64,000 nt of DNA from Deltaproteobacteria bacterium IMCC39146 (GCA_030005635.1 JARUHP010000011.1:1-64000), one strand, 5' to 3'. Positions 52,138 to 62,237 are shown, counted from the first letter of the stretch. Translations and numbers: made by a program. The notes: generated from the sequence alone by a model not told the origin.

Positions 52138-52794
52138 CTATCGATACGGGTTCTCTTTATAGAGTCCGTTCTCTTCAATATAGGCTGCGACAGCAGCAGG
52201 AACCAGGTGCTCAATCGGCTGGCCTTTTCTTTTCAGGCCGCGAATCTGTGTCGATGAGATGTCGAGCTTGGTCTCTTCCAGAAAAATCAGATAATTGCCT
52301 GATTTGTGGCGTATTTTTTTTACGTCTTCATCGTAACAGAAGTCTTTGTGCATCGCAACGGGGAGGGGCTGCAGAGAGTCCTTGATTACGACACCAGGAC
52401 GGGTTGTTACGACCAGGTGGCAGAGACTGAAAATGCGACGAAAATCTTTCCATGAGGCGATGTCGCGATAAGAATCGAGGCCAATGATGAAGAAACGTTC
52501 CCCTTGCGGGTCCTCCTGACGCAAAATCTCCAAGGTGTCGACAGAGAAGCTCTTGCCACGACGCTGCAGTTCAAGATCGGAGGCCTGGAAGGCCGGGTAA
52601 TCTTTAATTGCAGCCTCGACCATGGCGAGACGGTGGGCGAAGGAAATCTCGCCGGCGACATCCTTATGGGGAGGTTCTGCTGCCGGAATAAACAGTGTCC
52701 TGTCGAGTTCAAGCGTCTGATGCACCTCTTCCGCAATGCGCAGGTGAGCGAGGTGGATCGGGTTGAATGTGCCGCCGAGGATGCCGGTTTTCAT
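52138..52794 (-). CDS. nadD: Nicotinate-nucleotide adenylyltransferase
   Basis: A 218-residue nucleotidyltransferase making deamido-NAD from NaMN and ATP. The N-terminal GGTFNPIHLAHL carries the (H/T)xGH-like motif, and DISSTQIRG near 190 is the second ATP-binding motif. FFIIGLDSYRDIASWKDFRR is conserved. The length is normal. The gene is downstream of proA across a 350-base repeat-filled gap, so it may begin a new transcription unit. Confidence 0.95.
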   Translation of the reverse strand: MKTGILGGTFNPIHLAHLRIAEEVHQTLELDRTLFIPAAEPPHKDVAGEISFAHRLAMVEAAIKDYPAFQASDLELQRRGKSFSVDTLEILRQEDPQGERFFIIGLDSYRDIASWKDFRRIFSLCHLVVTTRPGVVIKDSLQPLPVAMHKDFCYDEDVKKIRHKSGNYLIFLEETKLDISSTQIRGLKRKGQPIEHLVPAAVAAYIEENGLYKENPYR

Positions 52795-53146
52795 AGTTTA
52801 AGTCCAAGGCAAATGGTCATAATTTTTAACGCGAGGACGTTGAGTCACAGAGAAAGCCCAAAAGTTTTTCGGACTTATAACCCAAAAAAAGGTTGTAAGG
52901 GTTTAACGCAAAGGCGCAAAGGGGTAGAGAAAGCCCGCAAAGAAAACCACTTCAAAGGCGATAATAGTCACCCTTTGCGTCTTTCTTGGTTTTTCTTAGC
53001 GTCTTTGCGTTGGGCTTTTGGTTTCAGCCCTTACTGTTTTGGTGTAAAGACGTATTCCCTTTGTTTGGGTTATAGACCCGAAGTTTTTTGGCGCCGTTAG
53101 AAAAGTTCTCTCCGCATCTCCGCGTTGAAGTAAGGTCTTGCTTTTC
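52795..53146. other. proA-nadD spacer filled with repeats
   Basis: 352 bases without a gene. Copy C of the palindromic element occupies the middle. Flanking text (AACGCGAGGACGTTGAGTCA at 52828; GTTCTCTCCGCATCTCCGCG at 53105) looks like the two arms of another inverted repeat into which copy C may have inserted. Confidence 0.55.
52870..53080 (-). repeat. Palindromic MITE-like element, copy C (full length, inverted)
   Basis: 211 bp, opposite orientation to copy B. Read on the minus strand it begins CGGGTCTATAACCCAAACAA, continues GGGAATACGTCTTTACACCA as in B, and ends TTGGGTTATAAGTCCG. The inner palindrome (AACGCAAAGACGC and GCGCCTTTGCGTT) is kept. Confidence 0.82.
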
Positions 53147-54403
53147 TCAGGGCCGAATCTGACCGTCACCAAGGACGATGAACTTACGTGTCGTCAAGTC
53201 TTCGAGTCCCATGGGGCCGAATGAATGCAGCTTTGTGGTTGAAATGCCGATTTCTGCACCGAGCCCAAACTGATTGCCATCGGAAAAACGCGATGAGGCG
53301 TTAACCATGACGACACTCGAGTTGATTTCGCGCAGGAATCGTTGCGAATTTTCGTAGTCGCGGGTGACAATGACCTCCGTATGCAGCGAGCCGTAGGTCT
53401 GGATGTGGTCAATTGCTTCATCGAGACTCTCGACAACACGGACTGCCAGGATCAGGTCGAGGTACTCGGCGTGCCAATCTTCTTCGGTTGCCGGTTGTGC
53501 CTCCGGAGCAAACGCTCTGGTTGTTTCGCAGCCGCGCAGTTCGACGCCTTGGGCGCGCATGGCCGAAGCGATATAGGGGACGAACGTTTCGGCGATGTCC
53601 TGGTGGATAAGGAGTGTCTCCATGGAGTTGCAGACGCCTGGGCGTTGAACCTTGGCGTTGATGCAGATGCTCTCCGCTTTCGCATAATCGGCGCTGGCAT
53701 CGACAAAGGTGTGGCAGACGCCCTTGTAATGTTTGATGACAGGGATACGGGAATTCTCACTGACAAAACGAATCAGGCCTTCGCCACCGCGTGGAATGAT
53801 CAGGTCGATCTCTTCTTCCAGCTTGAGGAGCTCGAGCACAGCGGTTCGGTCGGTTGTCTCAATCACTTGCAGGGCTGCAGCAGGGAGTCGCATGCGTTCC
53901 AGTTCATTTTTCAGGGTTCTGCCGATCGCCAGATTGGAATGAATCGCTTCCTTGCCGCCGCGCAAAATCACTGCGTTGCCGCTCTTCAGGCAAAGGCCTG
54001 CAGCATCGGCGGTAACGTTGGGGCGAGATTCGTAAATGATACCGATGACGCCGAGGGGGATGCGCATGCGACCGATCTGCAAATCGTTAGGTCGGCGCCA
54101 CATGCCGGTGATCTCGCCAACCGGGTCAGGAAGGTCGGCGACCTCACGTAGTCCGTCTGCCATGCTGCGGATGCGTTGCGAGTCGAGAGTCAGGCGATCG
54201 ACCATGGCCGCTGCCAGTCCTGCTTCGCGGGCCGCCATCAGGTCCTTTTCGTTGGCCTCAATCAACTGTTCGGTATGGTCTATAAGTGCCTGCGCCATCT
54301 TTTGCAGCAACTCGTTCTTGACTGCGGAGGAGAGGCGAGCCAATACCCGGGACGCAACTTTGGCATCCTGCGCGATCTTCAGCATCTGTTCAGCTACGTT
54401 CAT
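53147..54403 (-). CDS. proA: Gamma-glutamyl phosphate reductase
   Basis: A 418-residue aldehyde dehydrogenase-fold enzyme; second step of proline synthesis, reducing glutamyl-5-phosphate with NADPH. The catalytic Cys is in [16 protein letters not shown] (about residue 255). [20 protein letters not shown] and [18 protein letters not shown] are standard. The length is normal. It lies 13 bases after proB and is co-transcribed with it. No feedback leader is seen. Confidence 0.96.
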   Translation of the reverse strand: MNVAEQMLKIAQDAKVASRVLARLSSAVKNELLQKMAQALIDHTEQLIEANEKDLMAAREAGLAAAMVDRLTLDSQRIRSMADGLREVADLPDPVGEITGMWRRPNDLQIGRMRIPLGVIGIIYESRPNVTADAAGLCLKSGNAVILRGGKEAIHSNLAIGRTLKNELERMRLPAAALQVIETTDRTAVLELLKLEEEIDLIIPRGGEGLIRFVSENSRIPVIKHYKGVCHTFVDASADYAKAESICINAKVQRPGVCNSMETLLIHQDIAETFVPYIASAMRAQGVELRGCETTRAFAPEAQPATEEDWHAEYLDLILAVRVVESLDEAIDHIQTYGSLHTEVIVTRDYENSQRFLREINSSVVMVNASSRFSDGNQFGLGAEIGISTTKLHSFGPMGLEDLTTRKFIVLGDGQIRP

Positions 54404-54416
54404 CTTGTTTGCTCCT

Positions 54417-55538
54417 TCATGTGTTGATCACCATGTTGTCGCGGTGAACGACCTCGTCGCCATACTGGTAGCCGAGGATCCCTTCAATTTCTTTGGTCTT
54501 TTTGCCGAGAATCCGCACCAGCTCTGCTGAGTTGTAGTTGGTGACGCCCTTGGCAAATTCTTGGCCATCCAGATCGCAGATGCGTACGGCATCGCCACGC
54601 TCAAAGCTGCCTTCAAGCTTATGAATGCCTGCAGGTAAAAGGCTTTTGCCGCGCTCGGTAACGGCCGCCTGTGCGCCATGGTCGAGGATCAGCTTGCCCT
54701 TTGGCTTCTTGGTGAAGGCGATCCAGTGCTTGCGGGCGGCCATCGGGTCACGCGCTGGCAGGAAGTAGGTGCCGAGCTCATGGCCATCGAAAAGATAGAG
54801 CAGGTTGTGCGGTGTGCGGCCGTTGATGATGGCCGTACCCGCACCCAAAAGTGTGGCTCGTTTGGCGGCTTTGAGCTTGGTGGTCATGCCGCCGGTGCCG
54901 AGGTCCGTGTCTTCTCTGCCGGCCATGGCCTCGATCTCGGGGGTGAGTCGTTCGACTTCTGAAACCAATCGAGCCTCTGGATTTTTGCGCGGGTCACTGT
55001 CGTAGAGACCATCAACATCGGAAAGGATGACGAGAAGCTGAGCTTCCACCAGGTTGGTGGTCATGGCAGAGAGATTGTCGTTGTCGCCGAAACGGATTTC
55101 GTCAATCACGACTGAATCATTCTCGTTGATAATCGGTACAATGCCGTATTCAAGAAGAGTCATCAAAGTGTTGCGTGCGTTGAGGTAGCGGCGGCGGTTG
55201 GCGAGGTCATCGCGTGTCAGGAGGATCTGGCCGGCTTTGAGGTCGTATTGGCGTAATGAATCTTTGTAGGCGCGCATGAGGCGACTTTGACCAATGGCGG
55301 CAGCGGCCTGTTTCAGGGGTATTGTCTGCGGCTTGCCGACAATGCCCAGGTCCGCTTTGCCTGCCGCCACCGCAGCAGAAGAAACCAGGATGACTTCGTA
55401 ACCACGCTGGCGAAGTTTGTAGACATCTTCGCAGATGGTTGCAATTCGATCGAGGTCAAGGCCACTAGCGTTGGAAATGACGCCACTGCCGATCTTGATA
55501 ACGACTCGTTTAACATGTGCCAGAAGAATTGTGCGCAT
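54417..55538 (-). CDS. proB: Glutamate 5-kinase with PUA domain
   Basis: A 373-residue amino-acid kinase catalysing the first, proline-inhibited step of proline synthesis. [13 protein letters not shown] opens the kinase, then [12 protein letters not shown]-like text ([17 protein letters not shown]), [21 protein letters not shown] and [18 protein letters not shown]. The C-terminal PUA domain is present (about 285-365), as in most Gram-negative ProB. It is 41 bases after obgE. Confidence 0.96.
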   Translation of the reverse strand: MRTILLAHVKRVVIKIGSGVISNASGLDLDRIATICEDVYKLRQRGYEVILVSSAAVAAGKADLGIVGKPQTIPLKQAAAAIGQSRLMRAYKDSLRQYDLKAGQILLTRDDLANRRRYLNARNTLMTLLEYGIVPIINENDSVVIDEIRFGDNDNLSAMTTNLVEAQLLVILSDVDGLYDSDPRKNPEARLVSEVERLTPEIEAMAGREDTDLGTGGMTTKLKAAKRATLLGAGTAIINGRTPHNLLYLFDGHELGTYFLPARDPMAARKHWIAFTKKPKGKLILDHGAQAAVTERGKSLLPAGIHKLEGSFERGDAVRICDLDGQEFAKGVTNYNSAELVRILGKKTKEIEGILGYQYGDEVVHRDNMVINT

Positions 55539-55579
55539 TGTGTTCTGCTTGTAGAAGTTGCTGAAAAGACTGGAAAACT

Positions 55580-56620
55580 TTACCCCTCGTCGCTAGAGCT
55601 GTCAAGCGGGTCGGCTTGACGCATACGATCGAGTTCACTGGCGATTATCGTAACGAGTTCAGGTAACCCTTCTCTGGTCACCGCGGAGATGGCAAAAGTC
55701 TTGAAGCCACGCTGCTCGAACTCGGCGCGGATTTTCTCGGTTTCTTCTCGGACTTCGGTAATGTCCTGCTTGGTAAAGACCACCAGCATGGGACGTTCAC
55801 TCAATTCCTGCTTGAAACGTTCGAGTTCATGGTTGATCTTTTCGAAGTTTTCAATCGGGTCACCTTCCTGTAAGTAGGAGAGGTCGACGAGATGCAGAAA
55901 GAGGTCAGTGCGCTCAATATGTCGCAAGAAGCGCACGCCGAGGCCATGGCCGTCGCTAGCGCCTTCAATGAGGCCAGGGATGTCCGCCATAACAAAGGAA
56001 CGAAAGTCGCCATGTTTGACTACGCCAAGATTTGGCACCAGAGTCGTGAAGGGATAGTCGGCAATCTTGGGTCGAGCTGCGGAGATACATGAAATCAAAG
56101 TCGATTTCCCCGCGTTGGGTAAGCCGACCAGACCAACGTCGGCGAGCAGTTTGAGCTGCAGTCTCAGAATGCGTTCTTCGCCGGGCATCCCGGGTTGAGT
56201 GTGACGGGGCGCACGATTGGTGGAGGACAGGAATCGGGCGTTGCCACGACCGCCCTGGCCGCCTTTGAGCAGCAGAAAGCCTTGATCGACTTTGGTCAGG
56301 TCGGCGAGTAGCTCTCCTGTCTCTTCATCGTAGACCAAGGTTCCTGGTGGAACCTTGATGACGAGGTGCTCGCCACTTTTACCGTGCTTATTCTTGCCCA
56401 TGCCAGGAATGCCATTCTTGGCTTTAAGATGGTGTTTGTAGCGCAGGTCGAGGAGGGTCGTAAGGGCTGTATCCACTTCAAGCAGGACGTCACCGCCACG
56501 ACCGCCGTCACCGCCGTCAGGACCGCCAAGGGGAACGTACTTTTCGCGGAGGAAGGAAAGGCAGCCGCGACCGCCATCGCCAGCCTTGACGTTTATGTTG
56601 ACCTCATCAATGAATTTCAT
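55580..56620 (-). CDS. obgE: Obg GTPase (CgtA), ribosome assembly
   Basis: 346 residues. The glycine-rich Obg fold (residues 1-158) starts MKFIDEVNINVKAGDGGRGC and contains GGPDGGDGGRGGDV. The G domain has the P-loop GLPNAGKST, switch DYPFTTLVPNLG, DIPGLIEGA and TKQD. It assists late 50S assembly and links to ppGpp. The C-terminal OCT domain is missing or minimal, typical of this group. It follows rpmA after a terminator, though read-through is likely. Confidence 0.96.
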   Translation of the reverse strand: MKFIDEVNINVKAGDGGRGCLSFLREKYVPLGGPDGGDGGRGGDVLLEVDTALTTLLDLRYKHHLKAKNGIPGMGKNKHGKSGEHLVIKVPPGTLVYDEETGELLADLTKVDQGFLLLKGGQGGRGNARFLSSTNRAPRHTQPGMPGEERILRLQLKLLADVGLVGLPNAGKSTLISCISAARPKIADYPFTTLVPNLGVVKHGDFRSFVMADIPGLIEGASDGHGLGVRFLRHIERTDLFLHLVDLSYLQEGDPIENFEKINHELERFKQELSERPMLVVFTKQDITEVREETEKIRAEFEQRGFKTFAISAVTREGLPELVTIIASELDRMRQADPLDSSSDEG

Positions 56621-56713
56621 GTTCTGTCTTATTAGCGCAAAGAGCGAGTCGTGAAAAAGAGAATTTCTTTTTCATGCCTCGCCAAAAGTGTGTTCTCTAT
56701 AAATGTTTAACAT

Positions 56714-56750
56714 AAAAAACCCGAAGCTCACTAAAGAACCTCGGGTTTTT
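56714..56750 (-). terminator. Terminator after rpmA
   Basis: A GC-core stem, ACCCGAGGTTC with GAGCTTCGGGT (two G-U pairs), loop TTTAGT, flanked by A and T runs. It lies 23 bases past the L27 stop and may partly separate rplU-rpmA from obgE. Confidence 0.75.
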
Positions 56751-56772
56751 CAAGTTGTTCGGGAGTCTGACC

Positions 56773-57024
56773 TTAAGCGTAGACGCTAACTTTCTTGCGG
56801 TCTTTGCCGAGACGTTCGAATTTAACCTTGCCTTCAACCAGGGCAAAGAGAGTGTAGTCATTGCCGCAACCGACATTGTTGCCGGGGTGAATGGTCGTGC
56901 CGCGCTGGCGAACCAGAATTGATCCGGCTGTTACCAGTTGGCCATCGTAACGTTTGACTCCGAGGCGTTTGCCTGCGCTATCGCGGCCGTTTCTAGTACT
57001 GCCGCCCGCTTTTTTGTGAGCCAT
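56773..57024 (-). CDS. rpmA: 50S ribosomal protein L27
   Basis: 83 residues. [20 protein letters not shown] is the typical basic N-terminus that reaches the peptidyl-transferase centre, without the Firmicute-type cleaved extension. [19 protein letters not shown] follows. It is 10 bases after rplU. Confidence 0.98.
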   Translation of the reverse strand: MAHKKAGGSTRNGRDSAGKRLGVKRYDGQLVTAGSILVRQRGTTIHPGNNVGCGNDYTLFALVEGKVKFERLGKDRKKVSVYA

Positions 57025-57034
57025 GATTTACTCC

Positions 57035-57343
57035 TTAAGCTTCAATATTCGTTATCTTGAGACGGGTGAGGGGCTGACGGTGGCCGTACTTCTTGCGATA
57101 GTTCTTACGACGCTTCGATTTGAAGACCAGGATTTTTTTATCTTTACCCTGTTCGACGATCGTTGCTGTTACTTTCGCATTAGGTAAGAGAGGTGTTCCG
57201 ATTTTAACCTCTTCTCCGCCAACCATGAGGACTTCGTCCAGTTCGATGGTTTCACCCACCGCACCAGCAAGTTTTTCGACCTTAAGAAGGTCGCCTGCGG
57301 AAACTTTATACTGCTTTCCTCCGGTTTTAATGACCGCGTACAT
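57035..57343 (-). CDS. rplU: 50S ribosomal protein L21
   Basis: 102 residues. [20 protein letters not shown] and the C-terminal [20 protein letters not shown] are standard L21, binding 23S rRNA. The first gene of rplU-rpmA-obgE, with a strong promoter at 57404. Confidence 0.98.
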   Translation of the reverse strand: MYAVIKTGGKQYKVSAGDLLKVEKLAGAVGETIELDEVLMVGGEEVKIGTPLLPNAKVTATIVEQGKDKKILVFKSKRRKNYRKKYGHRQPLTRLKITNIEA

Positions 57344-57403
57344 AGCCTATACACCTCGCTTTCGTTCCTTGGATTACGGACTTGATCCGTTTAGGAACTG
57401 GTA

Positions 57404-57433
57404 CTTATACGTCTGTCGGTATAAGCATGTCAA
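57404..57433 (-). promoter_or_regulatory. Sigma-70 promoter of rplU-rpmA
   Basis: A perfect TTGACA and TATAAG separated by 18 bases on the minus strand, within the short gap after rng. It starts about 60 bases before rplU. Confidence 0.7.
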
Positions 57434-57442
57434 GAAAAAATC

Positions 57443-58954
57443 TTAGCCGACAATGATTTCAAACTGCTCAAGATGAAAGCTTTGGCGTGCCGTAATCGTA
57501 ATCTGTTTTTCGAACTTTTTCTCCAACTCTTCGATGCCGAGACGTTCATCATCATAGAGGAGCGAAGCTATGTCAGGATGAACCAGCAGGGTCATGCGAT
57601 AGCCCGGTGCAGGCCCCATTTCTCGCTGTAATTCCCGGAAAATTTCGTAAACGGTAGTCGTACGGCTTTTGACATACCCTTTGCCGTCACAGTAAGGACA
57701 CGCTTCGCACAATGTGCGGCCGATACTTTCGCGAACTCTTTTACGGGTCATTTCAACCAGGCCGAGCTCAGAGATCTTGAGAATGTTGGTTTTCGACTTG
57801 TCGTTTTTGAGAACTTCTTCCAATGAGCCGTGAACCTTCTCGCGGTGAGCTTCTTTCTCCATATCGATAAAGTCGATGATAATCAGGCCACCGATGTTGC
57901 GCAGGCGTAACTGGAAGGCAACTTCTTTGACGGCTTCGAGGTTGGTTTTGAGAATCGTGTCTTCGAGGTTGTGTTTGCCGACAAATCGGCCGGTGTTGAC
58001 ATCGACGGCAGTCAGCGCCTCGGTTTGCTCAATAATGATATAGCCGCCGCTCTTTAACCAGACTTTGCGTCCGAGTGCCCGAGCAATCTCTACTTCCAGG
58101 CCGAAGCTGTCGAAGATCGGTTCACTCCCCTTGTATAGATCAACCTGAAAATTGTGCCCGGGCATGAAGGTATCCAGAAAGCTGCCGATTTTGTCGAACT
58201 CGACGGGGTTGTCAACAATGACCCGTGAAACGTCCTCGGTGAGGATATCGCGCAGAACCTTGCTGGTCACGTCGAGGTCCGAGTGGATCAGACAGGGAGC
58301 TCCTTTGTCTTCGCTGTGTTCGCTGATCTTTTCCCAGAGGTTGACCAGATAGTCCATGTCGGCCTTGAGCTCTTCACCGTCACGGCTTTCTGCCACGGTG
58401 CGGACGATGAAGCCGGTCCCGGCTGGACGCATAACATCGACCAGGTGTTTCAGACGATCGCGTTCTTCCTCGTTCTCGATGCGGCGGGAGATGCCGACAT
58501 GGTCAACCGTCGGCATGTACACAAGGTTGCGCCCCGGCAGTGAGATGTGCGAAGTAATGCGTGCCCCTTTGGTGCCGAGTGGCTCTTTGGCGACCTGGAC
58601 CATAATCTCCTGGCCTTCCTGCAACAGCTCTTCGATCGGCGGTAGCGGCGGGCGCTCTTCACTTGTCTCTTCACTGTGCTGATCGTGACGATGGCCAACC
58701 TCGACATAATGCTCTACGGCTTCCATCTCATCGAGAACATCGGCAACATAGAGAAAGGCCGCTTTCTCCAGGCCGATATCAACGAAGGCCGCCTGCATTC
58801 CGGGGAGTACCCGGATGACTCTGCCGCGGTAGATGTTGCCGACAATACCCATTTCACGGTTTCGCTCGATGTAGAGCTCGGCTATGTGGCCGCTCTCCAG
58901 GAGGGAAATCCTCGTCTCATGGGACGTGGTGTTGATGACCAGTTCTTTGGTCAT
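57443..58954 (-). CDS. rng: Ribonuclease G
   Basis: A 503-residue endoribonuclease of the RNase E/G family that trims 16S rRNA 5' ends and degrades mRNA. An S1 domain lies at about 35-120 (GNIYRGRVIRVLPGMQAAFVD). The catalytic Asp is in VDVNTGRF and DFIDM. CEACPYCDGKGYVKS gives the Zn-link motif. I chose ATG 58954 because GGAGACAGCC lies directly upstream; the ATG at 58969 lies before this Shine-Dalgarno. It follows the radical SAM gene, as in Geobacter. Confidence 0.95.
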   Translation of the reverse strand: MTKELVINTTSHETRISLLESGHIAELYIERNREMGIVGNIYRGRVIRVLPGMQAAFVDIGLEKAAFLYVADVLDEMEAVEHYVEVGHRHDQHSEETSEERPPLPPIEELLQEGQEIMVQVAKEPLGTKGARITSHISLPGRNLVYMPTVDHVGISRRIENEEERDRLKHLVDVMRPAGTGFIVRTVAESRDGEELKADMDYLVNLWEKISEHSEDKGAPCLIHSDLDVTSKVLRDILTEDVSRVIVDNPVEFDKIGSFLDTFMPGHNFQVDLYKGSEPIFDSFGLEVEIARALGRKVWLKSGGYIIIEQTEALTAVDVNTGRFVGKHNLEDTILKTNLEAVKEVAFQLRLRNIGGLIIIDFIDMEKEAHREKVHGSLEEVLKNDKSKTNILKISELGLVEMTRKRVRESIGRTLCEACPYCDGKGYVKSRTTTVYEIFRELQREMGPAPGYRMTLLVHPDIASLLYDDERLGIEELEKKFEKQITITARQSFHLEQFEIIVG

Positions 58955-59106
58955 GGCTGTCTCCTTCAAAGTTAAAAGCTAAATATGTGAAAATAAAAAA
59001 TGCGTAAATTTGTTTTATCTGACCCGCAGGAGCTCGATAAGACAGGGCCTTTTAACGGCTTCGTCCGCAGGTTGGAGTGTTTCGGGTCGGTGTTTGTCTC
59101 TCTCTA

Positions 59107-61626
59107 TTAATCTACCTGTATATCTTGTTCTTTCAACTCGACGGCAGTTTTACATATACCGAGTGATCGTACTTCTTCGACATCTTTGTTGAACAGGAAT
59201 GCCGCGAGAAAAAGCGGGCTGCCACAATGCATGTCCATCCACAACAGGTTGTCCTGTCGTTTCAGATCATGAACCCAGGGGCGCAGATCGATCTCCACGG
59301 GGCGATCTTTTTTCATTCTCGTGGCCAGAACGGTCTCCTGCTTGAGGAATGTGGTCAGCTGTTCCTCGAGGTGTGTGTCTGTGCCTTCGGGAATCGGGAC
59401 TTTAAAAGTCGCGGTAAAGATACTGTTTGCCGGGGATTCCCCTTTGCGGGGCCAACTCGTAGCAGCCACCACTTCAACACCCTCCGGAAGCTCCAGGTTA
59501 AGCCGTGTGAGAGCCTCTTGAGCGAGACATGGCTCCCTCAACTCCAGATCGATAAGTTCCGCTTCGCTTGAAACTCCCAAAGGCAAAGCGTCTCCAAAGC
59601 TGATGCGCGGTGCCGGATGGAAGCCCGCCGAGTATTTAACCGGTAGGTCCGCTCGACGAATCGCACGGTGGATCAGGGTCATGTACTCAAGGTGGCTCAG
59701 GCTGGCTATGCGTCCGGTTTTGGTCACTGTCAGGCGCAGTTTGGGCAGGAGCGTTGGCTCTGTTGGTTCCTCTGCTTCTATTGCCTCTGGAGCTTGTAGA
59801 CGGGTTGTGTCGGCGAGCCTTGGTTTGACGGTTTCAAAGTCACAGAGGCCACAGTAGCTGCATTGGCCGTTGCGACAGTCCGGGGTTGCTTTGCCGAGCA
59901 GGGCGGCTTGACGTTCTCGCACAAGGAAATCCCTGCTGACTCCGGCATCGATATGTTCCCAGGGGAAGATCTCTCCCGTTAGGCGTTGGCGAAGATACCA
60001 GGCGGGATCAATCTCAGCTTTGACAAAGGCTTCCATCCAGAGGTCGTAGCGAAAATGCTCTCTCCAACCATCGAAACGACAGCCTTGTTTGACCGCCTCC
60101 TCAAGGACCGCTCCCAGGCGACGGTCTCCTCGGGCGAAGACTCCTTCGAGAAAAGAAAGCTCGGCGTCATGCCATTTAAGGCGCAGACGTTTCTTTTTCA
60201 GAGCACCACGCAGCCTTTCCTGGCGAGCAATCGTTTCTTCGTAGCCGATCTGTGCTTCCCACTGAAAGGGCGTATGTGCCTTGGGAACAAAAGTGGAAAC
60301 CGAGACGTTGACATCTGCTCCACCCTGCGTGCCTTTGCCGGCTCTCTTGACTCTGGCCGCGAGCTCAACGAGGGCGTCCAGGTCTTCGTCCGTTTCCGTT
60401 GGCAGGCCGATCATGAAGTACAGCTTGATGATCCTCCAACCGAGTCCAAAGGCCGTGGTGGCACTATCAACCAAATCTTCAGCATTAATCCCCTTGTTAA
60501 TCACCTGCCGCAGTCGTTCACTGCCAGCTTCGGGGGCTAGTGTGAAGCCGGTTTTTCGCACCTTCTTGATTTCGTTCATCAGCTCCGGTGTCAGGGAGCC
60601 GACGCGCAGGCTGGGCAAGGAAACCGCAATGCTTTGGTCGGCGTAACAGCCCATAAGGTTCTGCATCAAGGTCTCAATGGCGCTGTAGTCACCGGTGGAT
60701 AGGGAAAGCAGAGAGACTTCATCGTATCCGGAGTGGTTCAGCAGCTGATCGATCAGGTTGCGGATGGTGTCCGGTTGACGTTCGCGGACCGGTCTGTAGA
60801 TGTAACCGGCCTGACAAAAGCGGCAGCCACGGGTGCAGCCACGGGCAACCTCTATGGCAACCCGGTCATGGATCGTCTCTAAAAAAGGCACGATCGGTTG
60901 TTCCGGGTAGGGCGCGGAGTCGAGGTCGGCGAGAACCCGGCGGCGAACTTTCGGTTGTTGTGGATCTTTTGCGGTGATCGCTTCGATGCGGCCATCTGCT
61001 TGATAGCTGACCATGAAGTGAGAAGGAACATAAATTCCCTCAATGGCAGCCAGTCGTTTCAAAAGTGCAGCACGGTTCTCACCAGAGGCTTTGCTGACCC
61101 TGACCGCATCGCATAATTCAATGACGACTTCTTCGCCATCGCCGATAACGGCACAGTCGAAAAAATCAGCGAGAGGTTCGGGGTTAAATGCGCAGGGTCC
61201 ACCAACGATGATCAGTGGTGCCTGCTCGTCTCGTTCTGTGGCTCTCATCGGCAAGCCTGCCAGGTCGAGCATTGACAGGACATTTGAGTAGCAGAGCTCG
61301 TATTGCAGGGAAAAACCAACAATGTCGAAGTCGGCGAGGCTGCGGCCATTTTCCAGGGAAGAGAGGGGAAGCTTCGCCTCTCGCAACTGTTGCTCGCGAT
61401 CGGGCCAGGGGGTGTAGGCTCGTTCTGCTGCAATCCATGAGTGGTCGTTGAGTGTCCGGTAAAGAATGGCTGAGCCGATATGGCTCATGCCGACTTCGTA
61501 GACATCGGGGAATGCCAGAGCAAAGGTCACCTCGACCTGCTCCCACTCTTTACGGATGCTGCCCCGTTCCCCGCCCAGGTAGCGAGCCGGACGTTTTAGC
61601 TGATAGAGGGATGATTCTTGCGTCAT
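59107..61626 (-). CDS. B12-binding-like radical SAM protein with DUF2344 (TIGR03960/TIGR03936)
   Basis: 839 residues. An N-terminal B12-like domain (about 20-180) precedes the radical SAM core, with the cluster motif in ARGCTRGCRFCQAGYIYRP (CxxxCxxC). A middle four-Cys site, CRNGQCSYCGLC, near 595-606 could hold another cluster or zinc. The C-terminal 210 residues match DUF2344 (YSAGFHPAPRISFGDALPLG). Such fusions stand upstream of rng in many anaerobes; function is unproved, perhaps RNA or tRNA modification. GGAGCACC precedes the ATG. Confidence 0.88.
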   Translation of the reverse strand: MTQESSLYQLKRPARYLGGERGSIRKEWEQVEVTFALAFPDVYEVGMSHIGSAILYRTLNDHSWIAAERAYTPWPDREQQLREAKLPLSSLENGRSLADFDIVGFSLQYELCYSNVLSMLDLAGLPMRATERDEQAPLIIVGGPCAFNPEPLADFFDCAVIGDGEEVVIELCDAVRVSKASGENRAALLKRLAAIEGIYVPSHFMVSYQADGRIEAITAKDPQQPKVRRRVLADLDSAPYPEQPIVPFLETIHDRVAIEVARGCTRGCRFCQAGYIYRPVRERQPDTIRNLIDQLLNHSGYDEVSLLSLSTGDYSAIETLMQNLMGCYADQSIAVSLPSLRVGSLTPELMNEIKKVRKTGFTLAPEAGSERLRQVINKGINAEDLVDSATTAFGLGWRIIKLYFMIGLPTETDEDLDALVELAARVKRAGKGTQGGADVNVSVSTFVPKAHTPFQWEAQIGYEETIARQERLRGALKKKRLRLKWHDAELSFLEGVFARGDRRLGAVLEEAVKQGCRFDGWREHFRYDLWMEAFVKAEIDPAWYLRQRLTGEIFPWEHIDAGVSRDFLVRERQAALLGKATPDCRNGQCSYCGLCDFETVKPRLADTTRLQAPEAIEAEEPTEPTLLPKLRLTVTKTGRIASLSHLEYMTLIHRAIRRADLPVKYSAGFHPAPRISFGDALPLGVSSEAELIDLELREPCLAQEALTRLNLELPEGVEVVAATSWPRKGESPANSIFTATFKVPIPEGTDTHLEEQLTTFLKQETVLATRMKKDRPVEIDLRPWVHDLKRQDNLLWMDMHCGSPLFLAAFLFNKDVEEVRSLGICKTAVELKEQDIQVD

Positions 61627-61907
61627 GGTGCTCCGCGCTATGTTGTTCTGTCTCTGTCGACAGTTATATGTGTTAAATCACTCAAAAAGGCGAAAGATCA
61701 GGGTAACACGTTATTTTTTGTTGGAACAATCAATTCTGTGGGGGTAAGCGATAACTTGTTTGATGTTTTGAAGGCTTAACTCAATTCGAGAGGCTTTAAG
61801 ACTTAAACTCAAGGACAGAGTACAAGGCCCGGCTTGCATAGAAAGCCGAGCCTTGCCATTGGTCAGATGTCTCACACGTCCCAATTTAGGGGGTAAGAAG
61901 CTTCTGT
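61627..61907. other. Intergenic, with hairpin downstream of the cytochrome gene
   Basis: No gene. An imperfect 13-bp hairpin (61823-61855, CAAGGCCCGGCTT with AAGCCGAGCCTTG) lies about 50 bases past the cytochrome stop but lacks a T run on either strand. Confidence 0.5.
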
Positions 61908-62237
61908 CTATTTGCTTCGTTCGACCATGTAGGTTGTTGCAGAGGTTACCTCTTTATCTGTTAATGCACTGTTGCCGCCTTTGGCCGGCATGAAGCCGCT
62001 TGAGCCTTGAAAGCCTTTGATCGCCAGAGCGGCCATCGCGGCTTCCCCTTTGTTAACACGTCCCTGCCAGGCTGCTTTGTCGCCGACTTTGGGTGCACCG
62101 GCTACGCCACTGGCATGACAGGGCGCGCAAAAGTTCATGTAGATGCCTTGCCCCTGTGTGTTGTCGGCAACAACGGTGGAGGAAAATACAAAGGGAAGTC
62201 CCAGTACTAAAGCCAAGGTAAAGAATTTCTTCATCAT
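61908..62237 (-). CDS. Small monohaem c-type cytochrome (c5-like)
   Basis: 109 residues from the ATG at 62235-62237 (a second ATG follows at once). The Sec signal peptide MKKFFTLALVLGLPFVFSSTVVA is cleaved before DNTQGQG. One haem site, CAPCH, follows near mature residue 14; the Met ligand is probably in SGFMPAKGG. C-terminal EVTSATTYMVERS is the typical final helix. It is a periplasmic electron carrier. No oxidase or reductase gene is adjacent. The longer open frame to 62339 is not supported by a start signal. Confidence 0.85.
   Translation of the reverse strand: MMKKFFTLALVLGLPFVFSSTVVADNTQGQGIYMNFCAPCHASGVAGAPKVGDKAAWQGRVNKGEAAMAALAIKGFQGSSGFMPAKGGNSALTDKEVTSATTYMVERSK

Noticed and set aside
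61823-61855. Hairpin as a rho-independent terminator
   Set aside because: The stem is good but neither side has a T run, so it is noted only as a hairpin.
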